Of a stretch of DNA of 64,000 bases, positions 9,679-16,915 are shown one piece after another. The notes under the pieces are model-generated. The model was not told the origin of the DNA, searched no databases, and worked only from the letters and a program-made list of their open reading frames with translations. This stretch comes from Kaistia algarum (GTDB lineage: Bacteria > Pseudomonadota > Alphaproteobacteria > Rhizobiales > Kaistiaceae). The stretch covers positions 1,550,001-1,614,000 of the forward strand of contig NZ_JAPKNJ010000001.1 in the NCBI RefSeq assembly GCF_026343945.1, given 5' to 3'. Position 1 is the first letter of the stretch. Each line of letters starts with the position of its first letter. Made by a program: the position numbers and the translations under genes.

Positions 9679-9702
9679 AGCTAATGCTAGAGCTAATGCT
9701 AG
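9679..9702. repeat. Perfect tandem duplication of a 12-mer
   Basis: AGCTAATGCTAG occurs twice back to back (9679-9690 and 9691-9702), followed by AC. The junctions create the palindromes CTAGAGCTAG-like and TGCTAGCA. It lies just upstream of a truncated toxin-like reading frame and could be the remains of a toxin-antitoxin operator. Confidence 0.6.
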
Positions 9703-9726
9703 CACTGAAGTGTCAGGCGATCACCG

Positions 9727-9888
9727 ATGGCGTACCGCTGGGAACGAGCGGATCATCCCTTGCAGGGCCATCGCGAATGCCATGTCGGCGGCGACTTCCT
9801 GCTCACCTATAGATTCGACTACAGAACCAAGCCCGGCGTGATTGTGTTCGTTCGAGCCGGAACCCATGCCGATCTATTCGACGAGTAG
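9727..9888 (+). pseudogene. Truncated RelE/YafQ-type toxin remnant
   Basis: A 53-codon frame whose whole length resembles the C-terminal half of YafQ: ADHPLQGHRECHVGGDFLL, then a YRF strand, then VFVRAGTHADLF, which matches the family's LVRxGSHSDLF end with its catalytic His. Full-length YafQ proteins are about 90 residues, so the N-terminal half is missing, and no antitoxin gene stands upstream. Probably a decayed type II toxin; whether it is still expressed is unknown. Confidence 0.6.
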
Positions 9889-9902
9889 TCGGCCCAACCG
9901 CC

Positions 9903-10256
9903 CTACAGCTCCACGAACGCTTCGAACCCGCCATAGATCAGCCGCTTGCCGTCGAAGGGCGGGTCTTCCATCGTGTCCTGCATGCGCGGGTCCTTCATCA
10001 CCAGCGCGCTGATCCGGTCGCGTTCGGCGCGCGAGGCATAGACGACCCAGGAGAAGACGACGATCTCGTCTTCCTTCGCCTGGACGGCGCGCGGGAACGA
10101 GGTCAGCTCGCCGTAAGGCACGTCATCCGCCAGCGCCTCGACATAGGCGAGCGCGCCATGCTCCTTCCAGACCGTGCCGGCGAGCTGCGCGAGCTCCCGG
10201 TATGCGTCCAGATTGGCCTTCGGCACGGCGAGCACAAATCCATCGACATAGGTCAT
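9903..10256 (-). CDS. DUF1428 family protein (YbaA-like)
   Basis: A 117-residue dimeric alpha/beta-barrel protein of the DUF1428 family, which resembles YbaA of E. coli. The family stretches MTYVDGFVLAVPKANLDAYR at the N-terminus and DPPFDGKRLIYGGFEAFV at the C-terminus are intact. The start at 10256 is chosen because AGGGAGGAAACG stands directly before it. No biochemical function is established. It is the last gene before the interrupted glycosyltransferase. Confidence 0.85.
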   Translation of the reverse strand: MTYVDGFVLAVPKANLDAYRELAQLAGTVWKEHGALAYVEALADDVPYGELTSFPRAVQAKEDEIVVFSWVVYASRAERDRISALVMKDPRMQDTMEDPPFDGKRLIYGGFEAFVEL

Positions 10257-10328
10257 TGGCGTTTCCTCCCTCATCGGCCCTTCAAGGCGCATTAGGTCGA
10301 CAACGCGGCTCCGGGCCGAAAGGTTCCC

Positions 10329-10846
10329 TCAACCTGGCGGCGGGGTTTCCGGCGCCGCCTCGATCGGGCTCTCCGGGCGTACAGGCCGGCGGGATTGCCG
10401 CTTCGCCTCGCGGCTGCGGCGGCCGATATGCGGGGTCTTGGCCCAGTGATGCGGAGCGACGACAAGCTGGAAGAAGGCGCGGTAGCACGCGAGCGACAAG
10501 AGAAGCCAATAGGCCGGCAGGAAGATCAGCGCGCCGGCGGGCCGACGGCTGCGGCGCATATGGAACGTCATCGAGGCGAGCAGGGCGAAGACGCAATAGG
10601 CCGCGACGAAATTGAAGAGGTTGATGATGATCATGCCGGCGACGAGCGGGCTGTTCCCCCGCCAGAGCAACGCCGGATCGAACAGCAGGAAGAGCGCGGT
10701 CACGAGATAGATCGGATACACCCCGGCAGCGACGATAGAGCCGAGCGAGGTCAGGACGAATCCGGCGAAACGCCGGGTGCCGATCTCGCGCCAGAGGCGG
10801 AGCGGCTGACGCATATGGACCAGGAAGGTCTGCATCCAGCCTTTCA
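10329..10846 (-). pseudogene. C-terminal piece of an interrupted family 2 glycosyltransferase
   Basis: The reading frame continues from KGWMQTFLVHMRQPLRLW, the segment that normally follows QxxRW in processive membrane glycosyltransferases. It then shows about three membrane spans (around residues 27-57, 65-92 and 103-125) and a basic, proline-rich tail. The N-terminal catalytic piece is at 25,758-27,122, so the 15 kb element has split one gene. A TTG at 10847 could in theory start translation of this piece, without catalytic residues. Confidence 0.9.
10832..10846. repeat. attL core of the 15 kb element
   Basis: GCATCCAGCCTTTCA at this end matches GCATCCAGCCCTTCA at 25790-25804 in 14 of 15 positions. 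In both copies the complementary strand reads Leu-Lys-Gly-Trp-Met in the glycosyltransferase frame. Recombination between them would rejoin QRTRWLKGWM to QTFLVHMRQP in frame. The 10-bp identical part (GCATCCAGCC) is the likely exchange region. Confidence 0.75.
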
Positions 10847-10980
10847 AGATCGCTTCCGCACGATGCGCGTAGATTCCTGATCGTTCCTCATCGATCGATA
10901 AATTGGCGAAAAATCAATTGATTACGAGGATTTTAGATTTCTAATAATTCTTTTTCGATCCGGGAATAGCCGCTATTTTT

Positions 10981-10999
10981 GTTGCGATGGTGTTGCGAT
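10981..10999 (+). repeat. Left arm-type integrase sites (two GTTGCGAT copies)
   Basis: GTTGCGAT at 10981-10988 and 10992-10999, an 11-bp period, lies between the core and the integrase start. The same pair in the same orientation and period is at the right end (25696-25714). One-helical-turn spacing suits arm-type sites of a tyrosine recombinase. Confidence 0.6.
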
Positions 11000-11042
11000 A
11001 GGATTGCTGCGGGCTCTAGCGCAACAGGTTCGGGAGGCCGGA

Positions 11043-12302
11043 ATGGTCGAAAAAGGTGGCTCGGGGAAGACGCGGCCGGCTCGGCCGCTGACTGGACCAA
11101 TCGTCGATAAATTGAAGGGCGAGGGCGAGGCGTACCGAGTTCCGGACACCCGTGCGCAAGGGCTGGCGATCCGGGTCGCAGTAGGAGGCACGAAGACCTG
11201 GGACCTTGCATTTCGAATACAGGGGACCGGTCGGACGCGCCGGATGTCGCTGGGCAAGTTTCCAGGCATCTCGGTCGAAGATGCGCGCCGACGCGCTCGC
11301 GAACTCGTCGAGGCGGGTCAGCAGGGTCGCGACCTCGTGGTTGAGGAGCGGGATCTGGCGCGCGAGGAGGCTCGTCAGCTCTCGGTCAGCGCGCTGATCG
11401 ACGAATACGTGAAGAGACGCGTGAAGGGCCGGCTGCGGACCGCGAAGGAGATCGAGGCGCGCCTGAAGCGCGGCCTCAATGATATTCTCGATATGCGCGC
11501 GAAGGACGTAAGACGACGGGACGTTCGCGATTTGCTGGACGCCTGCGCTGACGAAGGGCTCTTGCGGGAGGCGGAGAAGCGGCGACAGGTAAGTCGAGCG
11601 TTCTTCGGCTGGGCTCTCTCCGTCGACTATATCGAGATCGATCCTACCGCCGGTCTGAAGGCGTACGATCCCGGCACACCGCGAGATCGAGTGCTCTCCG
11701 CAAACGAGATCAAGGCGCTCTGGAACTGGCTCGGCGACCTGCCGCCTGACCATGCTGACGTTATGCGTCTTCAACTGCTCCTTGGCGCTCGTGTGGGCGA
11801 GATCGGCGGGATGCGGAAGGATGAGGTCGATGTAGAGGCATGGACCTGGACCCTGCCCGCGGCGAGATCGAAGAACAAAAAGGCCCGCATCACACCCCTC
11901 GTCGGCGCCGCTCGGGCTATCGTCGAGGTGCGGATTGGAAGCCGAGGCGCGCTGTTCACCACAGAAGGCGGGATTGCATTGAAGGCGACGCATATTGGGA
12001 CGGCGCTTAGCCACCGAAAGAACCGACTTCCAATCGCGCATTTCAGAACTCACGATCTTCGCCGAACCGTCGCCACCGGCCTCGCGGACCTAGGCATTTC
12101 GCTGGACCTCGTCGCGGCAGTTCTCGGGCATGAAGCTGGAAGTTCGAGCACGCGAACGCTCGCGCGGCACTATCTCCGAACCGACGCTGTCGACAGGAAG
12201 AAGGTTGCGCTGGAGGCGTGGGATGCGCGGGTCCGCGCGATCCTGGCGGGCGACGCTGATCTGCCGGCCAACGTGGTGTCGATCACCGCAAACGCCCGGT
12301 AG
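11043..12302 (+). CDS. int: Tyrosine integrase with N-terminal arm-binding domain
   Basis: A 419-residue site-specific recombinase that inserts and excises the element. The N-terminal arm-binding domain (about 1-90) has the phage/island signature GLAIRVAVGGTKTWDLAFR and MSLGKFPGISVEDARRRARE. The catalytic domain shows Arg in LLLGARVGEIGGM, Lys in ARSKNKKARITP, the HxxR pair in HFRTHDLRR, His in VLGHEAG and the tyrosine nucleophile in ARHYLR. The ATG at 11043 follows GGGAGG; a TTG at 11004 is in frame but overlaps the arm repeats. It is transcribed inward from attL. Confidence 0.95.
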   Translation: MVEKGGSGKTRPARPLTGPIVDKLKGEGEAYRVPDTRAQGLAIRVAVGGTKTWDLAFRIQGTGRTRRMSLGKFPGISVEDARRRARELVEAGQQGRDLVVEERDLAREEARQLSVSALIDEYVKRRVKGRLRTAKEIEARLKRGLNDILDMRAKDVRRRDVRDLLDACADEGLLREAEKRRQVSRAFFGWALSVDYIEIDPTAGLKAYDPGTPRDRVLSANEIKALWNWLGDLPPDHADVMRLQLLLGARVGEIGGMRKDEVDVEAWTWTLPAARSKNKKARITPLVGAARAIVEVRIGSRGALFTTEGGIALKATHIGTALSHRKNRLPIAHFRTHDLRRTVATGLADLGISLDLVAAVLGHEAGSSSTRTLARHYLRTDAVDRKKVALEAWDARVRAILAGDADLPANVVSITANAR

Positions 12303-12362
12303 TGGGGCCTTCGCATCGGAACGCTTACCGATGACGCGATTTTTCTTCTTGGGCAATACAAC

Positions 12363-12471
12363 ATTTTCCAACCCTAAAAACGCGATTAATATCAAAGATA
12401 AGGATACGGCGCTAAAATTATCTTCATTTCCTGCCATGTCGAATTTTGTCTCAATGTAATTTTCCAACCCT
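12363..12471. repeat. 13-bp direct repeat pair upstream of the regulator gene
   Basis: ATTTTCCAACCCT occurs at 12363-12375 and again at 12459-12471, 96 bp apart, in the AT-rich 234-bp gap between int and the AlpA-like gene. Both copies are identical. They may be operator sites for the AlpA-like protein or replication iterons recognised by the ATPase next door. Nothing else coding is seen in this gap. Confidence 0.5.
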
Positions 12472-12536
12472 TGCAACGGATTTACATCGAATTACGTTCG
12501 CGATTGTTCTTCTGCTTTCATTGAAGGAACCGCGAC

Positions 12537-12758
12537 ATGAACGAGCACGTCGACCGCCTTTTGCGTCCCGAGGAAGCTGCGCAAGAGTTGCAGAACACAG
12601 CCGGCACTTTGGCCAAATGGAGAATGCAAAGCGTCGGACCGAAGTTCGTCCGGGTCGGCCGGTCGATCCGTTACAGAAAAAGCGACATTGAACGGTGGCT
12701 CCAGTCGCGCACCGTCGCGACCGCGGAAGAGCCGATCGGTCAGCGGGCGAGTGCGTGA
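12537..12758 (+). CDS. AlpA/excisionase-like helix-turn-helix regulator
   Basis: A 73-residue protein of the MerR-like HTH_17 type: LLRPEEAAQELQNTAGTLAKW forms the helix-turn-helix and VRVGRSIRYRKSDIERWLQS the wing and last helix. Such proteins act as excisionases or as activators of int in satellites (AlpA). The ATG follows GAAGGA. It stands 12 nt before the RepA-like gene, so the pair is probably one early operon. Confidence 0.8.
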   Translation: MNEHVDRLLRPEEAAQELQNTAGTLAKWRMQSVGPKFVRVGRSIRYRKSDIERWLQSRTVATAEEPIGQRASA

Positions 12759-12770
12759 GGTCTTTTTGCT

Positions 12771-13823
12771 GTGGAGATCATCAGCGCCGTCGACTTGATG
12801 GCCCGGACGTTCCCTCCTGGCCGTTTCATCATTCCTGGCATCTTGCCTGCCGGCCTGACTTTGCTGGCAGGCCGACCAAAGATCGGAAAGTCGTGGCTCG
12901 CGCTGGGGATGTCGCTCGGCGTGTCGTCGGGCGACGACGTACTCGGCCGCCCGGTGGATGCTGGCCGCGTTCTGCACCTTGCCCTTGAAGACGGCCCAAG
13001 GCGACTTAAGGACCGCCTCGGTCGAATGCTCGGCGGGCGCCTGCCGAGCAAACGCCTCGACTTTGTGACCCAGATCGCGCCGCTCGACGCGGGTGGCACC
13101 GAAGCCATCCGCAAATGGATTGAGACCGCCCCGGAGCCGCGGTTGGTCGTTGTTGATGTGTTCGAGCGTGTCCGCCCGAAAGGGGATAGGTCCGGACGGC
13201 TCTATCAGGACGACTACGCTTCGGTCCTGCCGCTCAAGAAAATCGCTGACGACTACGGCGTGGCGGTTGTCGCAGTCACGCACACTCGCAAGTCGGACGC
13301 AGAGCTTGATCCGCTTGATGCGGTCAGCGCGACAACTGGACTAACCGGCGCGGCGGACAACGTGCTCATTCTTGCGCGCGGCCCCGAGGGCGCCGCCATC
13401 TATGGCCGAGGCCGTGATGTCGAGGAGATCGATCTTGCCCTCCGTTTCGAAGGAGCGCGCGGCCTGTGGCGCGCGCTCGGCGACCGGGAAGATGTCAACC
13501 GGTCCGACATTCGAAACGCGATCCTGAAAGTTCTCCGGGCGGCCGTGGAGCCGCTTGGCCCGGCGGAGATCGCAAAGCAGGCCGGTGCGGACCCTGGCAA
13601 TGTTCGTGTTCGGCTGGGAGCCATGGTCTCGGCCGGCGAGATCGAGAAGATTGGCCGGGGCCTATACTCTACCCCCGTAACACCCGATACATTAGATACC
13701 TTCCCCTCTCTCTCTGAAAGTAACGATAGTTACGAATGTAACGGGGGCGAGAGGGTCCCGCGCCCGCGCGCCAAGACGGCGCAGCGCGTTAGCGACGCGA
13801 TGCGCCCCGAGACCGCATCGTGA
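12771..13823 (+). CDS. RepA-like AAA ATPase (hexameric helicase family)
   Basis: A 350-residue P-loop ATPase of the RecA/RepA type. Walker A is LAGRPKIGKSWLAL near residue 34, and Walker B is RLVVVDVF near 126. The motif AVVAVTHTRK near 170 is the typical sensor His segment, and DNVLILAR follows. The last hundred residues hold a winged-helix segment (PAEIAKQAGADPGNVRVRL). Phage and satellite relatives act as replicative helicases. The GTG start is 12 nt after the regulator gene, and the stop overlaps the next start (GTGA). An acidic, proline-containing tail follows the winged helix. Confidence 0.85.
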   Translation: MEIISAVDLMARTFPPGRFIIPGILPAGLTLLAGRPKIGKSWLALGMSLGVSSGDDVLGRPVDAGRVLHLALEDGPRRLKDRLGRMLGGRLPSKRLDFVTQIAPLDAGGTEAIRKWIETAPEPRLVVVDVFERVRPKGDRSGRLYQDDYASVLPLKKIADDYGVAVVAVTHTRKSDAELDPLDAVSATTGLTGAADNVLILARGPEGAAIYGRGRDVEEIDLALRFEGARGLWRALGDREDVNRSDIRNAILKVLRAAVEPLGPAEIAKQAGADPGNVRVRLGAMVSAGEIEKIGRGLYSTPVTPDTLDTFPSLSESNDSYECNGGERVPRPRAKTAQRVSDAMRPETAS

Positions 13824-14182
13824 CCGCTCCAACTATTCTCGCCGAGGCCGTGCGCGAGCTTGCCGATGCGCAACGCGCCGAGGACGCCGCCACCGATTGT
13901 CGGCGTCGAGCATTCGAGCGGGTGCTCCAACTCGCCCTCGGTCAACCTGAGAACGCCGTAGACACCCCCGCGGCCTGGCCGCCCGATCCGGCCACGGTTG
14001 ATCTCAACGAGCGCGATGCTGGCGGAAGGAAGGTCTGGTTGACCGCAACCGAGGTCGGAGGCCTAGCGAAGGTCGACCAGTCAACCGTCCGCAAGTGGGC
14101 AAAGCACTGCGAAATTTCCGTCACCATCGGCGGCCGGGTCTATTTTCATCGCAGCCGGACCATGAACCGGACCGGCCGATAG
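13820..14182 (+). CDS. Small helix-turn-helix protein
   Basis: A 120-residue protein starting with GTG in a GTGA overlap with the ATPase gene, so translation is coupled. Residues 1-45 are a helical segment rich in Ala and Arg. The C-terminal part, VWLTATEVGGLAKVDQSTVRK followed by WAKHCEISVTIGGRVYFHRS, looks like a MerR-type DNA-binding domain. A regulator of the element is likely; no named family was recognised. Confidence 0.65.
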   Translation: MTAPTILAEAVRELADAQRAEDAATDCRRRAFERVLQLALGQPENAVDTPAAWPPDPATVDLNERDAGGRKVWLTATEVGGLAKVDQSTVRKWAKHCEISVTIGGRVYFHRSRTMNRTGR

Positions 14183-14258
14183 CCGCCCGTTTTGCCTCTT
14201 TTGCCCGGCGATTTCCGCGCCGCCGGGCGGCAAGATCGCAGTCCAATCGGAGCCTGCG

Positions 14259-15248
14259 ATGATCAGCCAACCCTTCCTCGAAATTCTGCCGCCCGCGAGC
14301 CGCGCCAAGATCGCGCGGCTCGACGAAGACCGCCGCGCCGCGGCATCGCTCGCGTTCGACGCCGCGGAGAATTTTCGCTCCGCTGCTCACGAATATTTGC
14401 GCGTCGATGCGGCGGTCCGCGCGAAGATCGCGGCTGCGTACCCCCGCGAACTCGAAGCTACCGCCGGCCCGGCGCCGGCTGGGACCATCGGCCGCCAGAT
14501 CGATTGGCGTGGCTATGAGCAGCAGCTCCGCAAGCTGCCCGATGCCTGGAACGCCAGCCCTTTCACATGGCGTCGCAGTGCGCTGCCCGAATTGGCTCGT
14601 CTTCAGGAGGCCGCTACGCGCCGCGCCGCGGAGCTTGAGGGCTTCGCCGTCCTCGGCGCCATCGAGAGCTGGCTGAGGCGCGCCGCCAATGCCGGCGAGG
14701 GACTGAAGAGCGCGAAGCCGGTCGCGGTTCCGGATGGCGATAAGCCCGGTGTCGTCGCCGCTTGCCGCCGCAAACTTGCCGAACTGGACGCTGGTTGGAT
14801 CGTCACTGAGGGCGCGCCACTGCCGGTGGCCGACATGCGGGCCGGCCTGTCCGCCGCGCTCGACCGCATCGCCGATCGCGGTGAGCCGGTGCTCGATCCG
14901 CGCCGCCGCGATGATGACGTGTTCGGCTTCACGGCGCTGTTCAGACAGCTCTATGTGTCGACCGGCGGCGGCAGGACCGCGGCGGTCGGTGACGGCGGTG
15001 TCTCGACGCTGGTTTGGCTCTTCCGAACCGAAATCGAAGAGAAACTCGTCGCGCTTCTGCCCCGCCAGGACGCGCCCGGCGCGCTGAACGAAAACCAACG
15101 CGAAGCGAACCTCGCCGAGATCGCTGCGGCGCGGCTCGAATGCGAACGGATCGAGGAAGCCGCGATCGTGAAGGCCGCCGCCGGTGGCCTCGTCATTTCG
15201 CGCCGACGCGACGCTGATCCGCGCGCCATCCTGGAGGTCGATGCCTGA
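14259..15248 (+). CDS. Hypothetical protein before the S49 protease gene
   Basis: A 329-residue, mostly helical protein of unknown family (start MISQPFLEILPPASR). It is rich in Ala, Arg and Glu, with no membrane segment or recognised motif. The position directly ahead of the S49/scaffold gene, whose start overlaps its stop codon (ATG 15241, stop 15246-15248), ties it to the assembly operon. In a phage this slot would hold portal or head-tail genes. I see no portal signature, and its size is too small. Confidence 0.7.
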   Translation: MISQPFLEILPPASRAKIARLDEDRRAAASLAFDAAENFRSAAHEYLRVDAAVRAKIAAAYPRELEATAGPAPAGTIGRQIDWRGYEQQLRKLPDAWNASPFTWRRSALPELARLQEAATRRAAELEGFAVLGAIESWLRRAANAGEGLKSAKPVAVPDGDKPGVVAACRRKLAELDAGWIVTEGAPLPVADMRAGLSAALDRIADRGEPVLDPRRRDDDVFGFTALFRQLYVSTGGGRTAAVGDGGVSTLVWLFRTEIEEKLVALLPRQDAPGALNENQREANLAEIAAARLECERIEEAAIVKAAAGGLVISRRRDADPRAILEVDA

Positions 15249-16545
15249 AATGCCGGGCCAGCTCGTCCATATCGCAGACCGGCTCTTCGGCCGGCCGCTC
15301 TTCGTGCATCCGCAGAAGGCGGAAGTGGCCGCAGCGGTTCTCCGCGAGCGGATCGGCACCGGCCTGACCATCGAGGCTCCGCATGGCGAGGTCGAGGCCG
15401 GGATCGAGGCGAGCCGGTTTAGCGGGACGCGGCGTGGCCCGGACGGGAACTACAGCGTCGTTCGCAAGCAAGACGGCGTGGCGATGATCCCCGTGATCGG
15501 ATCGCTGGTCAATCGCGGGCTCTGGCTCGACGCTTACAGCGGAATGACGAGCTACGAAGGCATCGCCGCCCAAGTCAAAGCCGCCGCTGCCGATCCCGAC
15601 GTGAAGGCGATCCTGCTGGACATCGACAGCCCCGGCGGTGAAGCGACGGGCATGTTCGGCCTTGCCGCTGCGATCCGGTCAGTCCGCGACGCCAAGCGGG
15701 TCGTGGCGGTGGTCAACGACATGGCGGCGAGCGCTGCCTTCGGCATCGCGGCCTCGGCCGACGAAATCGTGATCTCGCCGACCTCCATCGTGGGCTCGAT
15801 CGGCGTCGTTCTGCTTCATCTCGATCGATCCGCGGAAATGGCTCAAAAGGGCATCCGCGCCACGCTGATCCATGCCGGGGCGCACAAGGTTGATGGCCAC
15901 CCGTTCGGCCCGCTGAGCGCCGAGGTCGCGGCCGACATGCAGAAGAGCGTCATGACGTTCTACGACCGCTTCGTCGAAACGATCGCGGAGGGCCGCCAGG
16001 GCAGGCTCACCGCCGAGCAGGCGCGCGCCACCGAAGCGCGAACCTATATTGGTGCCGAGGCGATCAAGGCCCGGTTGGCCGATCGGATGGGCACGTTCGA
16101 CGCCGTGCTCGCCGAGCTGATCGCCCGGCCCAACAAGTCCCAGCGAACCACCCGGCACCGGCCCGCATCCGCGCCGCCCGCCCCTCAGAAAGGAAGCAGC
16201 ATGAACCAGAACTATCAGAACGACGAGAGCTTCGCCGCCGGCCGAGCCGCCGGTGTCGCCGAAGAGCGCCAGCGGATCAGCTCGATCTTGGCCCTTCCCG
16301 AGGCGGCGGGCCGCGAGAAGCAGGTCTCCGCGCTGATCGCCGCCGGCACCGACGCGGAAAACGCGAAGCTCGTCCTCGACGCCGCTGGCCCGGCCGCCCC
16401 GAAGCGGCCGAGCCTCACCGAGAGGATGGCCGAATACGAGCTCGAGAATAAAGCTCTCGGCGCCAGTGGAGGTAGAGGCCCCAACACGCCCTCGGCATCG
16501 TGGGACAAGCACGTCGAGCGCCAGAACGCGCGTCTCGGCGAGTGA
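15241..16545 (+). CDS. S49 family capsid protease with C-terminal scaffold domain
   Basis: A 434-residue protein in the lambda C/Nu3 layout. Residues about 80-290 are the S49 protease: VAMIPVIGSLVNRG, LLDIDSPGGEATG, the nucleophile Ser in NDMAASAAFGIA, TSIVGSIGVV and the Lys region HAGAHKVDGHPF. Residues from about 320 are the helical scaffold domain, which can also be made alone from 16201. The ATG at 15241 follows GGAGG and overlaps the previous stop. It is clearly homologous to the prophage protease at 61,549-63,024, with close agreement through the protease core. In phages the protease cleaves scaffold during head assembly. Here no capsid gene accompanies it. Confidence 0.9.
   Translation: MPEMPGQLVHIADRLFGRPLFVHPQKAEVAAAVLRERIGTGLTIEAPHGEVEAGIEASRFSGTRRGPDGNYSVVRKQDGVAMIPVIGSLVNRGLWLDAYSGMTSYEGIAAQVKAAAADPDVKAILLDIDSPGGEATGMFGLAAAIRSVRDAKRVVAVVNDMAASAAFGIAASADEIVISPTSIVGSIGVVLLHLDRSAEMAQKGIRATLIHAGAHKVDGHPFGPLSAEVAADMQKSVMTFYDRFVETIAEGRQGRLTAEQARATEARTYIGAEAIKARLADRMGTFDAVLAELIARPNKSQRTTRHRPASAPPAPQKGSSMNQNYQNDESFAAGRAAGVAEERQRISSILALPEAAGREKQVSALIAAGTDAENAKLVLDAAGPAAPKRPSLTERMAEYELENKALGASGGRGPNTPSASWDKHVERQNARLGE
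16201..16545 (+). CDS. Nested scaffold protein, internal in-frame start
   Basis: An in-frame ATG at 16201 (MNQNYQNDESFAAGRAAG) is preceded by AAAGGAAGCAGC, a good ribosome site inside the S49 gene. It would give a 114-residue, largely helical protein equal to the scaffold domain, as lambda Nu3 is made inside gene C. The prophage homologue shows the same arrangement at 62049. Confidence 0.65.
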   Translation: MNQNYQNDESFAAGRAAGVAEERQRISSILALPEAAGREKQVSALIAAGTDAENAKLVLDAAGPAAPKRPSLTERMAEYELENKALGASGGRGPNTPSASWDKHVERQNARLGE

Positions 16546-16892
16546 AGGACACCAACGCGATCGGCGGGGCGCTCCACCCCATGGACCCGGTCGCCGAAGC
16601 GGCGGTGCCGAACTCTTCGGCACCGCCAACCATCGCCACCAGGATCTCCGAGATGAGCAGCGACGACTTCGATCGAGGATATGCCGCTGGCCTCGCCGCC
16701 GCCCGCGCCTTCGCCGAAGCGCTAGCAGGGCAGCCGGAAAGCGTCGGACGCGAGCGGGTGGCACTTACGATGATGCGCCTAGACGTTTCGCTCCAGGTCG
16801 CCATCGCGGTACTCGCCGCGACGCCTGCGATCATACCCGACCCGTCTCTCCCGCTCGACATTCCCCACGTCCCCATCATCGCAATCCACTGA
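16542..16892 (+). CDS. Small hypothetical protein in the assembly operon
   Basis: A 116-residue frame starting with GTG in a GTGA overlap with the protease/scaffold stop. An internal ATG at 16653 (MSSDDFDRGYAAGLAAARA) is an alternative start. The segment DFDRGYAAGLAAARAFAEAL resembles the helical start of scaffold-type proteins. The end is hydrophobic and proline-rich. Function unknown; it sits between scaffold and tape measure. Confidence 0.55.
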   Translation: MKDTNAIGGALHPMDPVAEAAVPNSSAPPTIATRISEMSSDDFDRGYAAGLAAARAFAEALAGQPESVGRERVALTMMRLDVSLQVAIAVLAATPAIIPDPSLPLDIPHVPIIAIH

Positions 16893-16915
16893 CCTCCCAG
16901 ACCGAGGAGACGCCC

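Noticed and set aside
10847..11042. Integrase start at TTG 11004
   Set aside because: ATG 11043 has a good GGGAGG site; the TTG start would leave the leader overlapping the arm-type repeats and has no ribosome site.
12496..12509. Possible LexA box GTTC-N6-GTTC before the AlpA-like gene
   Set aside because: The spacer is 6 nt, not the 7 nt of the alphaproteobacterial consensus, so SOS control of the element cannot be claimed from it.
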